A stretch of 64,000 nt of DNA from Marinicellulosiphila megalodicopiae (GCF_045862395.1 NZ_AP023087.1:4526001-4590000), one strand, 5' to 3'. Shown: positions 31,159 to 41,110, counted from the stretch's first letter. Notes: generated from the letters alone by a model not told the origin. Numbers and translations: made by a program.

Positions 31159-32805
31159 CTAGAAACTCAATTCTTTGATGACTTTGACACTTGTACCTGT
31201 GGCAGGGGACGACAAACGTGTTGCCAATATTTGTGTGTCATTTTCTAAATCATCGGCTTGTATTAATGTCCATTGGCTGTCATTAATAAATTGATACCCT
31301 AAAATTTCCACTTTAGTTTGTTGTAATCGATCTTCTCTAATTAAATACACATATTGACCTTGATAAATAGAATCAGAAGGTACGATAAAAGATTGAACAC
31401 TTTGTAAGTTTATTTTTAACTCTATTGTGTCTCCTACTACAAACTCCTTATCACTTGGTAATAAAAATTCAACATTCACCGCACCACGTTCTGCACTGCT
31501 TGCCAAATAGGTTAAAATTAATTGTGTATTTTTATTATCTACCGTTAAATTTGCCTGGGTTTTATTTAAACTTAATAATGCATGTTTTGTAGCAGGAACC
31601 TGACCGCTTGCAATTAATGAATTTTGATCAATTAATGTGATCACTTGATCACCTGCTTTCAATTTTTGATTCACTGTTGCATTTAAATTAATAATTTTTG
31701 CAGGGTAGGGCGCTTTAATTAAATAGTCACTAAGTTGCGATTGCAGTTTTTGTAAATTAATTTTTGCTGATGTTAAATTTGTTTCACGACTGATTTTTTC
31801 TTCTTTAAATAAATCAACGGTTAATTGTGCACTGCGTAATTTGTCAGTGGCAGCTTCAATTGATGAATCGTTTGAAAAACCATCTTTTAATAATGTTTGC
31901 TCTTTTTTCAAATTGGTTTTTGCATTTTCCAACAACACTAAATTATTATTGTATTGTAATTGCGCAATGCGAATACTTGCTTGTTGCTGATCAACTGCGG
32001 CTTGTTGAGCTTGAATCGACAATTGTAAATCTGATGAATCCAACTCAACTAATAACTGTCCTGTTTCAACATACTCTCCAGCAGTGGCTAACACCTTAAC
32101 GACTCGAACCGCAGCAGGCGCTGCAATATTGTCCGTCACTTTTGCTTTTATTTTTGCCAGTATAGGTAATTGCGGAGAATAACTGTCTTCAACTAATGTA
32201 ACCGCTTCAATTTGAGTGGCATTGGAAGTTAAGTTTTGACGGCCCCAACGCGAATTTCCCAGCGCACTTTGCATTTGTCTTGCAGCATTTTGTGGAGAGT
32301 TACTGCCTGGTCGTTGGTTTTGTGCCGCTGCGGTTTTGGCCGTTGCAGTAGTATCGGTTGTGGTAGGGGCAGTATCGGTTGTGGAAGGGGTAGGGGTAGG
32401 GGAAGTGGTAGGGGAAGTGGGAGTTGTTTTTGCTGATTGAGTTTTTGTATCATCTTGTTTGTCTGATGATCTTGCATCTGCTTGTTTTTGTTGGTGTTCG
32501 CCAAATTGAGTTTCACTGCCCTTTTCTCTATTACCACCACCTAAGGCTTGACGCATTTGTTGACGCTGTTCATCCGTTAAGCTTTGCATATAAGTGCGGC
32601 GTTCTTGGGAGGACATGGCTTGAATTTCTTGTTGAGATTTTAATTTTGAACTTTGTTTAGAATCGGGTGAGTCTGAATTACCAGCCTTGGTTTGCGCAGC
32701 ACCTTTGTATTGATTGGGTTGATCTTCACCTGATGATTGGGTCAGCAGTAAATATCCACCAACACCAATTAAAATGAATACGGCTAATATAATAATTTTT
32801 TTCAT
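31159..32805 (-). CDS. RND efflux periplasmic adaptor (membrane fusion protein)
   Basis: 548 residues. One N-terminal membrane helix (about 3-20) is followed by an unusually long low-complexity region up to about residue 190, which holds SSQERRTYMQSLTDEQRQQM and then a Thr/Pro/Ser/Ala-rich run (about 125-165). After that comes a normal HlyD-like adaptor: lipoyl half (VVKVLATAGEYVETGQLLVELD), long coiled coil (about 250-345), second lipoyl half (YPAKIINLNATVNQKLKAGDQVITLID) and barrel. Typical adaptors have about 350-400 residues, so the linker adds roughly 150. It links the pump to an outer-membrane channel. First gene of the pump operon. Confidence 0.88.
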   Translation of the reverse strand: MKKIIILAVFILIGVGGYLLLTQSSGEDQPNQYKGAAQTKAGNSDSPDSKQSSKLKSQQEIQAMSSQERRTYMQSLTDEQRQQMRQALGGGNREKGSETQFGEHQQKQADARSSDKQDDTKTQSAKTTPTSPTTSPTPTPSTTDTAPTTTDTTATAKTAAAQNQRPGSNSPQNAARQMQSALGNSRWGRQNLTSNATQIEAVTLVEDSYSPQLPILAKIKAKVTDNIAAPAAVRVVKVLATAGEYVETGQLLVELDSSDLQLSIQAQQAAVDQQQASIRIAQLQYNNNLVLLENAKTNLKKEQTLLKDGFSNDSSIEAATDKLRSAQLTVDLFKEEKISRETNLTSAKINLQKLQSQLSDYLIKAPYPAKIINLNATVNQKLKAGDQVITLIDQNSLIASGQVPATKHALLSLNKTQANLTVDNKNTQLILTYLASSAERGAVNVEFLLPSDKEFVVGDTIELKINLQSVQSFIVPSDSIYQGQYVYLIREDRLQQTKVEILGYQFINDSQWTLIQADDLENDTQILATRLSSPATGTSVKVIKELSF

Positions 32806-33020
32806 GACTACCTCTTAGGAAAACAAGACAAACTGTGCGAATTTTCTATGCGAATTTTAACGACTAAAATATCAGTGAATTGTGCACCAATTATGGATGC
32901 AATATACCCAATTGGCATAATTATAGGAAGGCGGTGGCAATATAGGTCAAAAGTAATGGTTATTAAAAATATGGTGCGAAATAAAACATCGTCCTTGATG
33001 TTTGTAATTGTGAACATCGC

Positions 33021-34073
33021 CTAAAACGTGCTGGGAAATTGCTTTAGAACTGAGGTAACATCTTGAATCATCTCTTCATTTAAAACCAAATCAAAGGCGT
33101 CGATATTTTCCTCTAATTGTTTTAAGTTCGTCGCACCAATAATTGTGGATGTCACGCCATCAATTTGATTGCACCAAGCCAAGGCCAATTGCGCCACCGT
33201 AACGTTGTGTTTTTGCGCAACGTGCATGTATTGCTTAACTGCATCGTTAGTCATTGGCGTATCCCTAAATAGTGAAGCTTGATTTGAAATACTCCAGCGG
33301 CTGCCATGTGGTCTGGCACCATCTATATATTTACCCGATAACACACCAGCGGCTAAAGGCGACCAAGGTAAATACGCCACCTTCTCATGTATGCAATTTT
33401 CAATTAAATGAGGCCAATCTTTACTATGTAATAAGTTAAATTCATTTTGAATCGACACCATTGCTGGTAAATCGTACTGTTCGCTCAAACGTAAAAATGT
33501 ATTCAGTCCCCAGGGAGAGTCATCAGACAAACCACAGTGGCGAATTTTACCTGCACGCACACAACGATCTAACCCTTGTAAAATATCCAACATGCTGGCG
33601 ATATTTTCTTGGGTATCTGCATCACTAAATTGCACCTGATTTGGCCAATGTTTACCAAAATGCGACGACGTACGGTTTGGCCAATGCAATTGGTATAAGT
33701 CGATATAGTCCGTTTGTAGTCTTGCAAGAGAGGCATCTACGGCTGCTTCAACCGCTTTACCTGTAATTGGACCGCCATTTCTAACCCAAGGCAAACCAGG
33801 GCCTGCAATTTTAGTGGCGATCACAATTTTTGAGCGCTTCTGTTGGTTTTTAGCCAGCCAATTACCAATGATGGTTTCAGTAGCGCCATAAGTTTCTGGC
33901 GTAGGGGGTACTGCATACATTTCAGCTGTATCAATAAAATTAATACCTTGAGCTAATGCCGCGTCAATTTGCTCATCTGCTTGCCATTGATCATTTTGCA
34001 TACCCCACGTCATGCTACCTAAACACACTCTTGACACTAATAAATCGCTGCTACCTAATTTTGAATAATGCAT
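33021..34073 (-). CDS. tas: Tas-like NADP(H)-dependent aldo/keto reductase
   Basis: The AKR catalytic pattern is complete: FIDTAEMYAVPPTPETYGAT (Asp and Tyr), IVIATKIAGPG (Lys), YQLHWPNR (His). The phrase AEMYAVPP-PET-G-TE and GNWLAKN match E. coli Tas closely. From ATG 34073 (MHYSKLGSSDLLVSRVCLGS) it has 350 residues, the family length; GAGG lies 7 nt upstream. An upstream GTG/ATG adds 13 residues with no support. The physiological substrate of Tas is not firmly known. It is a monocistronic gene, upstream of the pump operon on the same strand. Confidence 0.88.
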   Translation of the reverse strand: MHYSKLGSSDLLVSRVCLGSMTWGMQNDQWQADEQIDAALAQGINFIDTAEMYAVPPTPETYGATETIIGNWLAKNQQKRSKIVIATKIAGPGLPWVRNGGPITGKAVEAAVDASLARLQTDYIDLYQLHWPNRTSSHFGKHWPNQVQFSDADTQENIASMLDILQGLDRCVRAGKIRHCGLSDDSPWGLNTFLRLSEQYDLPAMVSIQNEFNLLHSKDWPHLIENCIHEKVAYLPWSPLAAGVLSGKYIDGARPHGSRWSISNQASLFRDTPMTNDAVKQYMHVAQKHNVTVAQLALAWCNQIDGVTSTIIGATNLKQLEENIDAFDLVLNEEMIQDVTSVLKQFPSTF

Positions 34074-34197
34074 GTTTGCCTCATTTAAATAAGAATTGAT
34101 ACCATATTGCATGGCTCATCACGCTAACACAACGTGAATTTTGGATTATGTAAAATGCTTGTTACTATGGCTTTTTATTTTAAAAGATTCGAAAGTT

Positions 34198-35109
34198 ATG
34201 AATACTGTTGATAGTAATGAATTGACTGACATTGAAAATGCGCAGACCTTGTTTTCATTTTCTAGCTGGTTAAGTGCAGGGTTTTGGCAAATATTACGTC
34301 ATAAATGGCAATTAATTCCTGCTGCATTATTTATTATACTGACATTAGCTTGTTTGATAGTTGGAGGGGCAATTCTTGTGCAAACCAGTGAAGGAGATAC
34401 ACAAATGGCCGTTATGGGCTGTATTTTTATGCTGGCTGGCCTGCTCTTTTATCCTGTAATTTCTGTGGGGTTTTTCTCTTTATTTCAAAAATTAGAATAT
34501 GATCGCTCCGATACCACTCATTACTTTAATTCATTATTCTCTGGCTTTGGCACAGCATTTTATAAGTTATTAGGACTTGGTGGTTTTTTAGTCATTGCCC
34601 ATTGTATTTTGATTGCCTGTTTAGCATTCATTTTTTCAATGCCTGATATCTTTGCCTCACAGTTTATGCAACAAATTAACACAGACATGTTAAGTGATGA
34701 ATACATAACTCAACGTAATACAACGATGTCATTCGCCACATTTATTCTTTATCCTCTCATAGCCTCACCCTTTGCTCTAAGTCCTTTAAAAATATTACTA
34801 CAACCAGAAACGAGCATTTTTGCAGCAATGCAACAAAGCATAAAAATTGTATTTTCGCACTTTTTAAATTTCTTATTTTTTATTATTTTCAGCAGTTTTA
34901 TATTTGTTTTTTTTATTATTGGCGTTGCACTAATACCCGCAATTTTTGCTGGTATTTTTAGTTTATTACCCTGGGAAAACCGCTTAGCTGTCGCTCAAAA
35001 TTTATTTACAGTACCCGCTTTAGCCGTGTTTTTTGGATTTGGATTTTGCATTGCTTGGTTTTATTCTGCGATCTATCATGCTTATTCAGAATATAACAAG
35101 AACAGTTAA
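34198..35109 (+). CDS. Multi-pass membrane protein, BPSS1780-like
   Basis: 303 residues from ATG 34198 (MNTVDSNELTDIE); an in-frame TTG at 34141 would add a hydrophobic stretch and is less likely. A soluble N-terminal part is followed by about six TM helices (near 40-62, 75-100, 125-150, 175-195, 215-245 and 260-290). The pattern SAGFWQILRHKWQLIPAALFI is reminiscent of BPSS1780 family membrane proteins, but I hold this loosely. No catalytic motif. The exported TPR-like protein gene follows after 56 bases and may be cotranscribed. Confidence 0.6.
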   Translation: MNTVDSNELTDIENAQTLFSFSSWLSAGFWQILRHKWQLIPAALFIILTLACLIVGGAILVQTSEGDTQMAVMGCIFMLAGLLFYPVISVGFFSLFQKLEYDRSDTTHYFNSLFSGFGTAFYKLLGLGGFLVIAHCILIACLAFIFSMPDIFASQFMQQINTDMLSDEYITQRNTTMSFATFILYPLIASPFALSPLKILLQPETSIFAAMQQSIKIVFSHFLNFLFFIIFSSFIFVFFIIGVALIPAIFAGIFSLLPWENRLAVAQNLFTVPALAVFFGFGFCIAWFYSAIYHAYSEYNKNS

Positions 35110-35165
35110 CTCATATTCAGCTTCAACTGATATCATTAATTAAAATACTCACAATTGGATTACTT

Positions 35166-35888
35166 ATGAAACACATGCTACTCAAAACTTTATTAATTTA
35201 CTCTACGGTTATATTTGCTTCCACTTCTTATGCGGCCACACCAATGGACATGCCCGTTTTTGAAGATCCTACAGCGATGAGCGTTGACCAGTTGCGCAGT
35301 GAAATTCCTAAATTGAATCGAGCATTAGGCGCGAATCCGCCTTCGTTTTTTAATGTAAATCACAAAAACCAAATTTACAAACAGTGGAGCGAGTATTTGG
35401 GTGCCGCATTGATTTTACAGCCAAAATCAAAAGATGAAGCCACCGAAAAAGTTCACATATTAGCCACATTGTTTGTGCAGGGTTATAACTTAAATGTGAC
35501 AGGCATGGCAGTTAAAGCACACGAGGCAATTCAATTTTGTTTAAAAGTCGCACCTGAGTCTTCCGAATGTAAATTGTTATCTGCTATGTTTTATATGAGT
35601 GCTGACGCGACTAAGTTAGAGGAAGTCAAACAAACACTTTTTGCCCTACGCGAACAATACGGCAAACATAAAAATGCAGAGGTAGAAATTGCCCTAGCTT
35701 ATTATCATATTTACGCTAACGACCATAAAGCTGCATTAGAGCAAATTGATGCCATCGATGTATTTTTTGAACACCTATACAATGACAACATCAAAAAATA
35801 CCGCTTAGAACATTTAAAAGAATTTAAAGTGGCGATCCTGCTTGAACAAGCCAAGAAACAAGATCAAAAACAAACGCCAACTGAGTAA
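35166..35888 (+). CDS. Exported helical-repeat (TPR-like) protein
   Basis: 240 residues with a clear signal peptide (MKHMLLKTLLIYSTVIFASTSYA). The mature part is all-helical with A-x3-Y/F patterns (CLKVAPESSECKLLSAMFYM; EVEIALAYYHIYANDHKAAL) that look like TPR-type helix pairs between about 95 and 215. The likely place is the periplasm. No enzymatic motif. I do not recognise a specific family. A terminator follows after about 40 bases. Confidence 0.6.
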   Translation: MKHMLLKTLLIYSTVIFASTSYAATPMDMPVFEDPTAMSVDQLRSEIPKLNRALGANPPSFFNVNHKNQIYKQWSEYLGAALILQPKSKDEATEKVHILATLFVQGYNLNVTGMAVKAHEAIQFCLKVAPESSECKLLSAMFYMSADATKLEEVKQTLFALREQYGKHKNAEVEIALAYYHIYANDHKAALEQIDAIDVFFEHLYNDNIKKYRLEHLKEFKVAILLEQAKKQDQKQTPTE

Positions 35889-35927
35889 ATCCTTAAGTTA
35901 CCTGAAAACATAAAATCATTTTTAATT

Positions 35928-35952
35928 AAACCACCATTTGGTGGTTTTTTTT
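35928..35952 (+). terminator. Intrinsic terminator
   Basis: AAACCACC-ATTT-GGTGGTTT followed by T6 or more: 8-bp stem with T tract, 39 bases after the TPR-like gene. Confidence 0.85.
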
Positions 35953-36005
35953 TGAATTCATTACCTATACTACAATTATCCTTTTCAATTAAAAATTAGT
36001 TTCCT

Positions 36006-36401
36006 ATGAAAAAAGTATTGTTAGTCGAAGATTCTGGCGTATTTCGTGAGGTAGAAATCACGTTACTTAAAAAAATTGAAAAAATATCTATCGTCATTTC
36101 AGTTAATTTAAAAGAAGCCATCACTCAATTAAATACCAATGAATTCGATTTAATAATATGCGATTATCAATTACCTGACGGAACGGGGCTAGATTATTTA
36201 AAAATGGTGAGGGAAAACGGCAGAAAAACAACCAAAGGAGTCGAAGTACCATTTTTAATGGTAACAGGAAACAATGATATGGACATTGTTAAAGACTGCA
36301 TCAAACAAGGCGTAACTGATTACTTAGTTAAACCATTACAAGCGGTTTTATTTTTACAAAAATGTTGTAAGCAACTGGAACTACCTATGCCTAAGTTATA
36401 A
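36006..36401 (+). CDS. Single-domain response regulator (REC only)
   Basis: 131 residues, a receiver domain with nothing attached. Acidic pocket (VEDS, residues 8-9), phosphoacceptor Asp53 (ICDYQLPDG), Thr in MVTGNN (87) and Lys109 (YLVKPL) are all present. Such proteins act as phosphate shuttles or bind a partner directly (CheY-like). It converges on a hybrid kinase with an Hpt domain and a REC-GGDEF gene, so it is a plausible member of that phosphorelay, although the three are not in one operon. Confidence 0.88.
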   Translation: MKKVLLVEDSGVFREVEITLLKKIEKISIVISVNLKEAITQLNTNEFDLIICDYQLPDGTGLDYLKMVRENGRKTTKGVEVPFLMVTGNNDMDIVKDCIKQGVTDYLVKPLQAVLFLQKCCKQLELPMPKL

Positions 36402-36413
36402 CTAATTACTATT

Positions 36414-36448
36414 AAGTTTTAAGTTTTAAGTTTTAAGTTTTAAGTTTT
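36414..36448. repeat. Five 7-bp repeats running into a stop codon
   Basis: AAGTTTT x5 with exact 7-bp steps (36414, 36421, 36428, 36435, 36442). The array fills the gap between two convergent genes and includes the stop codon (36440-36442) and the last two codons of the REC-GGDEF gene. Confidence 0.85.
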
Positions 36449-37378
36449 CTGTATATACACTTCAAATTTGTTTCTGCCATTTTTCTTAGCGACATATAAT
36501 GCTTGGTCCGCTTTTTTGTAAATATCTTCAATTTGTAAATATTTTTCTGGAGTAATACATACCAAACCAGCACTAATAGTTAAATGTTTAAATTCTGATT
36601 TTTCATGCACTATTTTCAACTTCTTTACGCATTCAATTAATTTACGAACCACAAGCATACTTCCTGCTACATCGGTATTTTGCAATATCACACAAAACTC
36701 TTCGCCTCCATACCGACCTAAACAATCTGTTCCGCGCTGCATCACTTCTTGCATTGCGTGTGCGACTGCTATGATGCATTTATCACCTTCAATGTGCCCA
36801 TAATGATCGTTATACAACTTAAACCAATCGATATCGATCATGATTAAAGTAATAGTTTCATCATCGCGTTTCGATTTATTTAACGCCATCAATAAAAAAT
36901 TATCCAAATAACGTCGATTGTATAACCCTGTTAATCCATCATGCTCTGCTAATTGATTCAATAAAATATTTTTTTCTTTCATTTGCTCATTAATATAAAT
37001 CAAATCTTGGCGCATTTTTGCAAAACGCCCTAGAGACTGTAATTTGGCTTTTAAAATTGTTGAACTTACCGGCTTACCTAAATAATCATCGCCGCCAGCC
37101 TCTATGCCTTTTAAAATAATATCAGGAGTAATAGTGGCACTTAAAAATATAATCGGAACCCAACCTGTTTGAATTTCTCGAATTAATGCCGTGGTTTGCC
37201 TTCCGGTTAATCCCGGCATCATTTCATCCATAATTATTAAATCAATCTCTTCTGTTTTAAAAATATCAATAGCTTGTTGGCCAGATTCCACGCAAATAAC
37301 GTGTTGATCTAAATTTTCTAATTCGGCTTGAGTAATCATTAAATCAATGGGGTTGTCATCCACTAATAAAATCCTCAT
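36440..37378 (-). CDS. Response regulator diguanylate cyclase (REC-GGDEF)
   Basis: 312 residues that make c-di-GMP from two GTP when phosphorylated. The REC domain (1-120) has DD at 7-8, phosphoacceptor Asp51 (IIMDEMMPG) and Lys102 (GKP). The GGDEF domain (about 145-305) has DGLTGLYNRRYL, MIDIDWFK and the active motif GGEEF at 224-228. The inhibitory I-site RGTD (215-218) lies exactly five residues before it, so product feedback is expected. The ATG overlaps the stop of the hybrid kinase gene by 4 nt, which makes that kinase its likely phosphate source. The C-terminal codons and stop sit in a 7-bp repeat array. Confidence 0.93.
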   Translation of the reverse strand: MRILLVDDNPIDLMITQAELENLDQHVICVESGQQAIDIFKTEEIDLIIMDEMMPGLTGRQTTALIREIQTGWVPIIFLSATITPDIILKGIEAGGDDYLGKPVSSTILKAKLQSLGRFAKMRQDLIYINEQMKEKNILLNQLAEHDGLTGLYNRRYLDNFLLMALNKSKRDDETITLIMIDIDWFKLYNDHYGHIEGDKCIIAVAHAMQEVMQRGTDCLGRYGGEEFCVILQNTDVAGSMLVVRKLIECVKKLKIVHEKSEFKHLTISAGLVCITPEKYLQIEDIYKKADQALYVAKKNGRNKFEVYIQKT

Positions 37379-40300
37379 AAAACTTCCTCCTGAAGCATTT
37401 GAACTAATTCATAACAGTAATCATTTAATGCTTTAATTTTCTCGTCTGGTTTTAACGCTGTATTTACTCTTAAATCATTTTCTAGATCTTGAGTAAAAAT
37501 TGACATTTTCAAAAATGAAAAGTTAGAAGCAATGGATTTTAATGTATGAGCAGCCCTAATCATTTCTTCTTGATTATTATTTTTATTGGCATCAATTAAC
37601 ATATACAAATATTTAGGAATTTCTTCAATTGCTTTTTTAATGAAAGCCTTATATTTCATATCACCCATTAATTTTTTAAAATGAATCAATTTTTCATATA
37701 CAACGGGGTTCTGACTTAAAAACTCACTTTCATCATTATTTATCACATCAGCATTTAATGGATTAACTTCTGCATTATCGGAATAATTTACATATAAATT
37801 AGGCAGCCATTTTTTTAGTACTTCAATTAAATTCTTTTCAACAAATGGTTTACTCAAGAAATCATTCATCCCTGAATCTAAACATTGTTTTCTAGCATCA
37901 CTTAATGCATTTGCTGTTAAAGCGATTATTGGAATCGTTTTTTTGGTTGGATCACTCAATTCTCGGATATTTTTAGTGGCTTCATACCCGTCCATTTCTG
38001 GCATTAAACAATCCATCAAAATTAAATCATAGTCATTTTCTATTAACTCATCTAATGCCAACTTTCCATTTTCCATAACGGTTACACTAAACCCAAGTTG
38101 AAGCAAGAATTCTTTAACTATAATTTGATTTAAAAACGTATCCTCAGCCACCAAAATTTTAGCGTTAAATTTCACCTTATTTTTGTTATTACTTTTATAA
38201 ATATCAGTATCACTTACTGGTGATAACTTTTTAATAACATTAATAGCTTGCACAACCAAATTATGTTGATAAACAGGCTTATTAAGGCTATGTATATTAT
38301 ATTGATTATATAAAAAATTAGAGTCCAACGAGTCATCTTTAATTAAAAGTATCGGTAGGATTTTTAACGACTTATCAATTTTTAATTCTGTATAAAAACG
38401 ATCTAAGTAAGACTGAACAAACCCAAAATCAATAATAATTAGATCGTATTTATTAATTTCTTCTAATTCTAATAAATCTTTAGCAATATTTCTCCAATCA
38501 ACTTTATTTCCTCTACAAATTTTACTGTAAAAATCGATATGGTTTTTCCCGTTATTTAGATATTCCTTATAAACTTCCGCACCTTTAAATTCTGACTTAA
38601 CAATTAGGATTGATTTTTTTTCATCCCAAATTTCATTGTTTCTTACAATAAAATTATTTGTAAAAGGAAGCCTCAATTCAAATCTCGAACCAAATTCTGA
38701 AGTTTTAGCACGGATACTTCCTCGCATTAGGTCAACTAATTTTTTGCAAATTGATAAACCTAATCCCATCCCCCCAACTTTTCTTGTACTTGAAGAGTCT
38801 TCTTGAACAAAGTTATCAAAAATTGTTCCTACTTTATCTTTATCAATGCCTATGCCGCTGTCGTTGACTGCTACGATAACTTGCTTATTTTCAACATCCA
38901 CATCTACTTCAATAAAAATATATCCTTCATTGGTAAATTTTATAGCGTTACTTAGTAGATTTGAAATAATTTGCTTAATTCTTAATTCATCACCTGAAAA
39001 CTCAAAATTAAAATCTTGTTTAAAATTAACTAATAATTCTAATTTTTTTGATTTAGCTTCTAAATAAAATACCTCAACGGTTTGTAATAAAATCAATTTA
39101 ATATTGATTGGATGGGTTTCTAGGCTTAATGTTTTCGATTCTATTTTTGAAATATCTAAAACATCATTTAAAATCATCAACAACATTTCGCTGGATTTCA
39201 CAATCGTCTCGACATGCTTTTGTTGAATTTTATCTAAATTAGATTTAGCTAAAATTTGTGCAATGCCAATCACACCGTTCATAGGTGTGCGTAATTCATG
39301 GCTCATTGTTGCTAAAAAATCCGTCTTAGATTGATTGGCGGTTTCAGCTATTTCTTTTGCCTGAATCAGCTCATCAGACAGTTCATTTTTAATGAGTAAT
39401 TCTTGTTGCAAATTAATATTATGTTCTTTAACTAGCATTTGCATGGATTTAATAGCTCGTGCTAATTCACCGAATTCATTTTTATCATGAATGGGCATAC
39501 TTGATTGGTTTTTATCCATTGGTGAAGATTTAAGTGTTTCTGTCATATATTTAATAGAATGAATAATCGCACTGTATTTAAATACAATTAAAAAATAAAT
39601 CACAATTAACATAGAAAAAAACAAAAATAAAATCGGTGGCGTAATCTCGATGTAGTTGACCCAGTTTATTGGGTCAAACGACATTGTTAACACTGCATTT
39701 TTAAAAAAATATTGGCGCTTCTCGCTGTATCCATTGGTATTATCATTTTTTACCCATTGAGTATTTTTTAATTCATAAATATGACGTTGATTTAAATTGA
39801 GATAAACACGCTCATTATCAAAATGCTGATTGATCGTAATTTTAAATCTAAACACTTTGTTTTCAACGTTAGGAATTAATAAATTCCCATAAAGTATCCC
39901 CTGATCAATCGAAATAAATACAGTGTCTTGTTCAGAATCATTATACAAAATACTAAAATATTCATTATCTATATCATTTAGAATATTATTTGCAGCATGA
40001 CCTGTTTTGTCATTTAGCATCGCATCTAAAAAAAGTTGATTGTGTGTAATGGTTGACTGAATTTCATTCACAATCACCATTGATTGATGGTCAATTTGAT
40101 TTAATTGCACTTTTTCCATCGCTTGTTTAGTAGGCAAATAAGCTGCGATTAATATTAACGATGCACTGAATAACGATATGGCGAAAAAAGCCAACACATG
40201 AGGATGAAACATCAATACTTTTAGTTTTGGTTTTTTCCAAATCCGGCCAATAAAGCTGACGACTTGTGAATCATTAAAGTACTTAGTTTCTTTAAGTAAA

Positions 40301-40992
40301 AACCAACACAATACAACCACAGCGGCACTTTCAAACATAATGTAATCAATAAAATCTGTGGTGGAAAATACCCAATTACCTATAAATGTGGCTGCAATGG
40401 CAAGGCTAAATAAGGAAAATTCAATATATAATGTTGTTTTAGATTGATGAAATAAATACGCTGCAATCCCTAATATGATTGCAGGTAAACCAAGATATAA
40501 AAAATAAACAAAATGACTGGGCACAAATTGACTGTTGTCTGGAATAAAAATTAGCACAAGCATCAATAAACTTACCATGACGCAATAGAACAATTTCAAA
40601 GTATTTGGGTGCATCCTTACAGACTCACCTAAATAATATTCTCGATAACTTAACCAGCCCGCCACCATAGTACTAAGACTTAAATAAAATTGAATGCAGA
40701 TTTGATTGTGATTAATACTAAATGGGTTTTCAGAAAACAAATACATGCCCATTTGCAATGCCTTCACTGGAATCAAGCCGATTAAGGTTAATCCCATACA
40801 AAACATTCCAATGCTCACCCCTATATGACTCTGACCTTTCATCCAACGCAGTAATGTAAAACTTACGTAAATGGCAGACAGCAGCAACATACCTAACCAA
40901 ACAGGAGTCAAGATTACCATGTTCATGAACCATGAATGGCCAAGCAAAGTGACAATTAACATGCCAATGCAGATCAATATTACTCGTATCAA
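37375..40992 (-). CDS. Large hybrid sensor histidine kinase (TM sensor, HisKA, HATPase, two REC, Hpt)
   Basis: 1205 residues. Order: seven or more TM helices (about 1-240), another TM (about 265-285), a periplasmic sensor (290-455), TM (about 460-480), HAMP-like linker and coiled coil, HisKA with phosphoacceptor His565 (SHELRTPMNG), HATPase (NLLSNAIKFT, DSGIGID, GMGLGLSIC), a degenerate receiver (about 785-910; no DD pair, IIIDFGFV at the phospho site), a complete receiver with Asp994 (LMDCLMPEMDG), and Hpt with His1149 (AAHTLKS). It can run the full His-Asp-His relay in one chain and pass phosphate to the overlapping REC-GGDEF protein. The start is TTG 40992 with GGAA upstream; ATG 40962 is an alternative. 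Confidence 0.9.
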   Translation of the reverse strand: MIRVILICIGMLIVTLLGHSWFMNMVILTPVWLGMLLLSAIYVSFTLLRWMKGQSHIGVSIGMFCMGLTLIGLIPVKALQMGMYLFSENPFSINHNQICIQFYLSLSTMVAGWLSYREYYLGESVRMHPNTLKLFYCVMVSLLMLVLIFIPDNSQFVPSHFVYFLYLGLPAIILGIAAYLFHQSKTTLYIEFSLFSLAIAATFIGNWVFSTTDFIDYIMFESAAVVVLCWFLLKETKYFNDSQVVSFIGRIWKKPKLKVLMFHPHVLAFFAISLFSASLILIAAYLPTKQAMEKVQLNQIDHQSMVIVNEIQSTITHNQLFLDAMLNDKTGHAANNILNDIDNEYFSILYNDSEQDTVFISIDQGILYGNLLIPNVENKVFRFKITINQHFDNERVYLNLNQRHIYELKNTQWVKNDNTNGYSEKRQYFFKNAVLTMSFDPINWVNYIEITPPILFLFFSMLIVIYFLIVFKYSAIIHSIKYMTETLKSSPMDKNQSSMPIHDKNEFGELARAIKSMQMLVKEHNINLQQELLIKNELSDELIQAKEIAETANQSKTDFLATMSHELRTPMNGVIGIAQILAKSNLDKIQQKHVETIVKSSEMLLMILNDVLDISKIESKTLSLETHPINIKLILLQTVEVFYLEAKSKKLELLVNFKQDFNFEFSGDELRIKQIISNLLSNAIKFTNEGYIFIEVDVDVENKQVIVAVNDSGIGIDKDKVGTIFDNFVQEDSSSTRKVGGMGLGLSICKKLVDLMRGSIRAKTSEFGSRFELRLPFTNNFIVRNNEIWDEKKSILIVKSEFKGAEVYKEYLNNGKNHIDFYSKICRGNKVDWRNIAKDLLELEEINKYDLIIIDFGFVQSYLDRFYTELKIDKSLKILPILLIKDDSLDSNFLYNQYNIHSLNKPVYQHNLVVQAINVIKKLSPVSDTDIYKSNNKNKVKFNAKILVAEDTFLNQIIVKEFLLQLGFSVTVMENGKLALDELIENDYDLILMDCLMPEMDGYEATKNIRELSDPTKKTIPIIALTANALSDARKQCLDSGMNDFLSKPFVEKNLIEVLKKWLPNLYVNYSDNAEVNPLNADVINNDESEFLSQNPVVYEKLIHFKKLMGDMKYKAFIKKAIEEIPKYLYMLIDANKNNNQEEMIRAAHTLKSIASNFSFLKMSIFTQDLENDLRVNTALKPDEKIKALNDYCYELVQMLQEEVL

Positions 40993-41110
40993 ATATATTC
41001 CAAATCGCGTTTATGCGGACTTAAATTAGAATTCAATTTTCAGTATAGCAGTGATGCTGGAGTTGCAAGATTGGCGGGAAAACTATATATATTTTTCATT
41101 TTAGGCAGGT

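Noticed and set aside
32808..33017. 69-codon minus-strand frame between the RND adaptor and tas genes
   Set aside because: It starts directly after the tas stop with poor spacing to any Shine-Dalgarno sequence and has no recognisable features. It is more likely the 5' leader of the adaptor gene.
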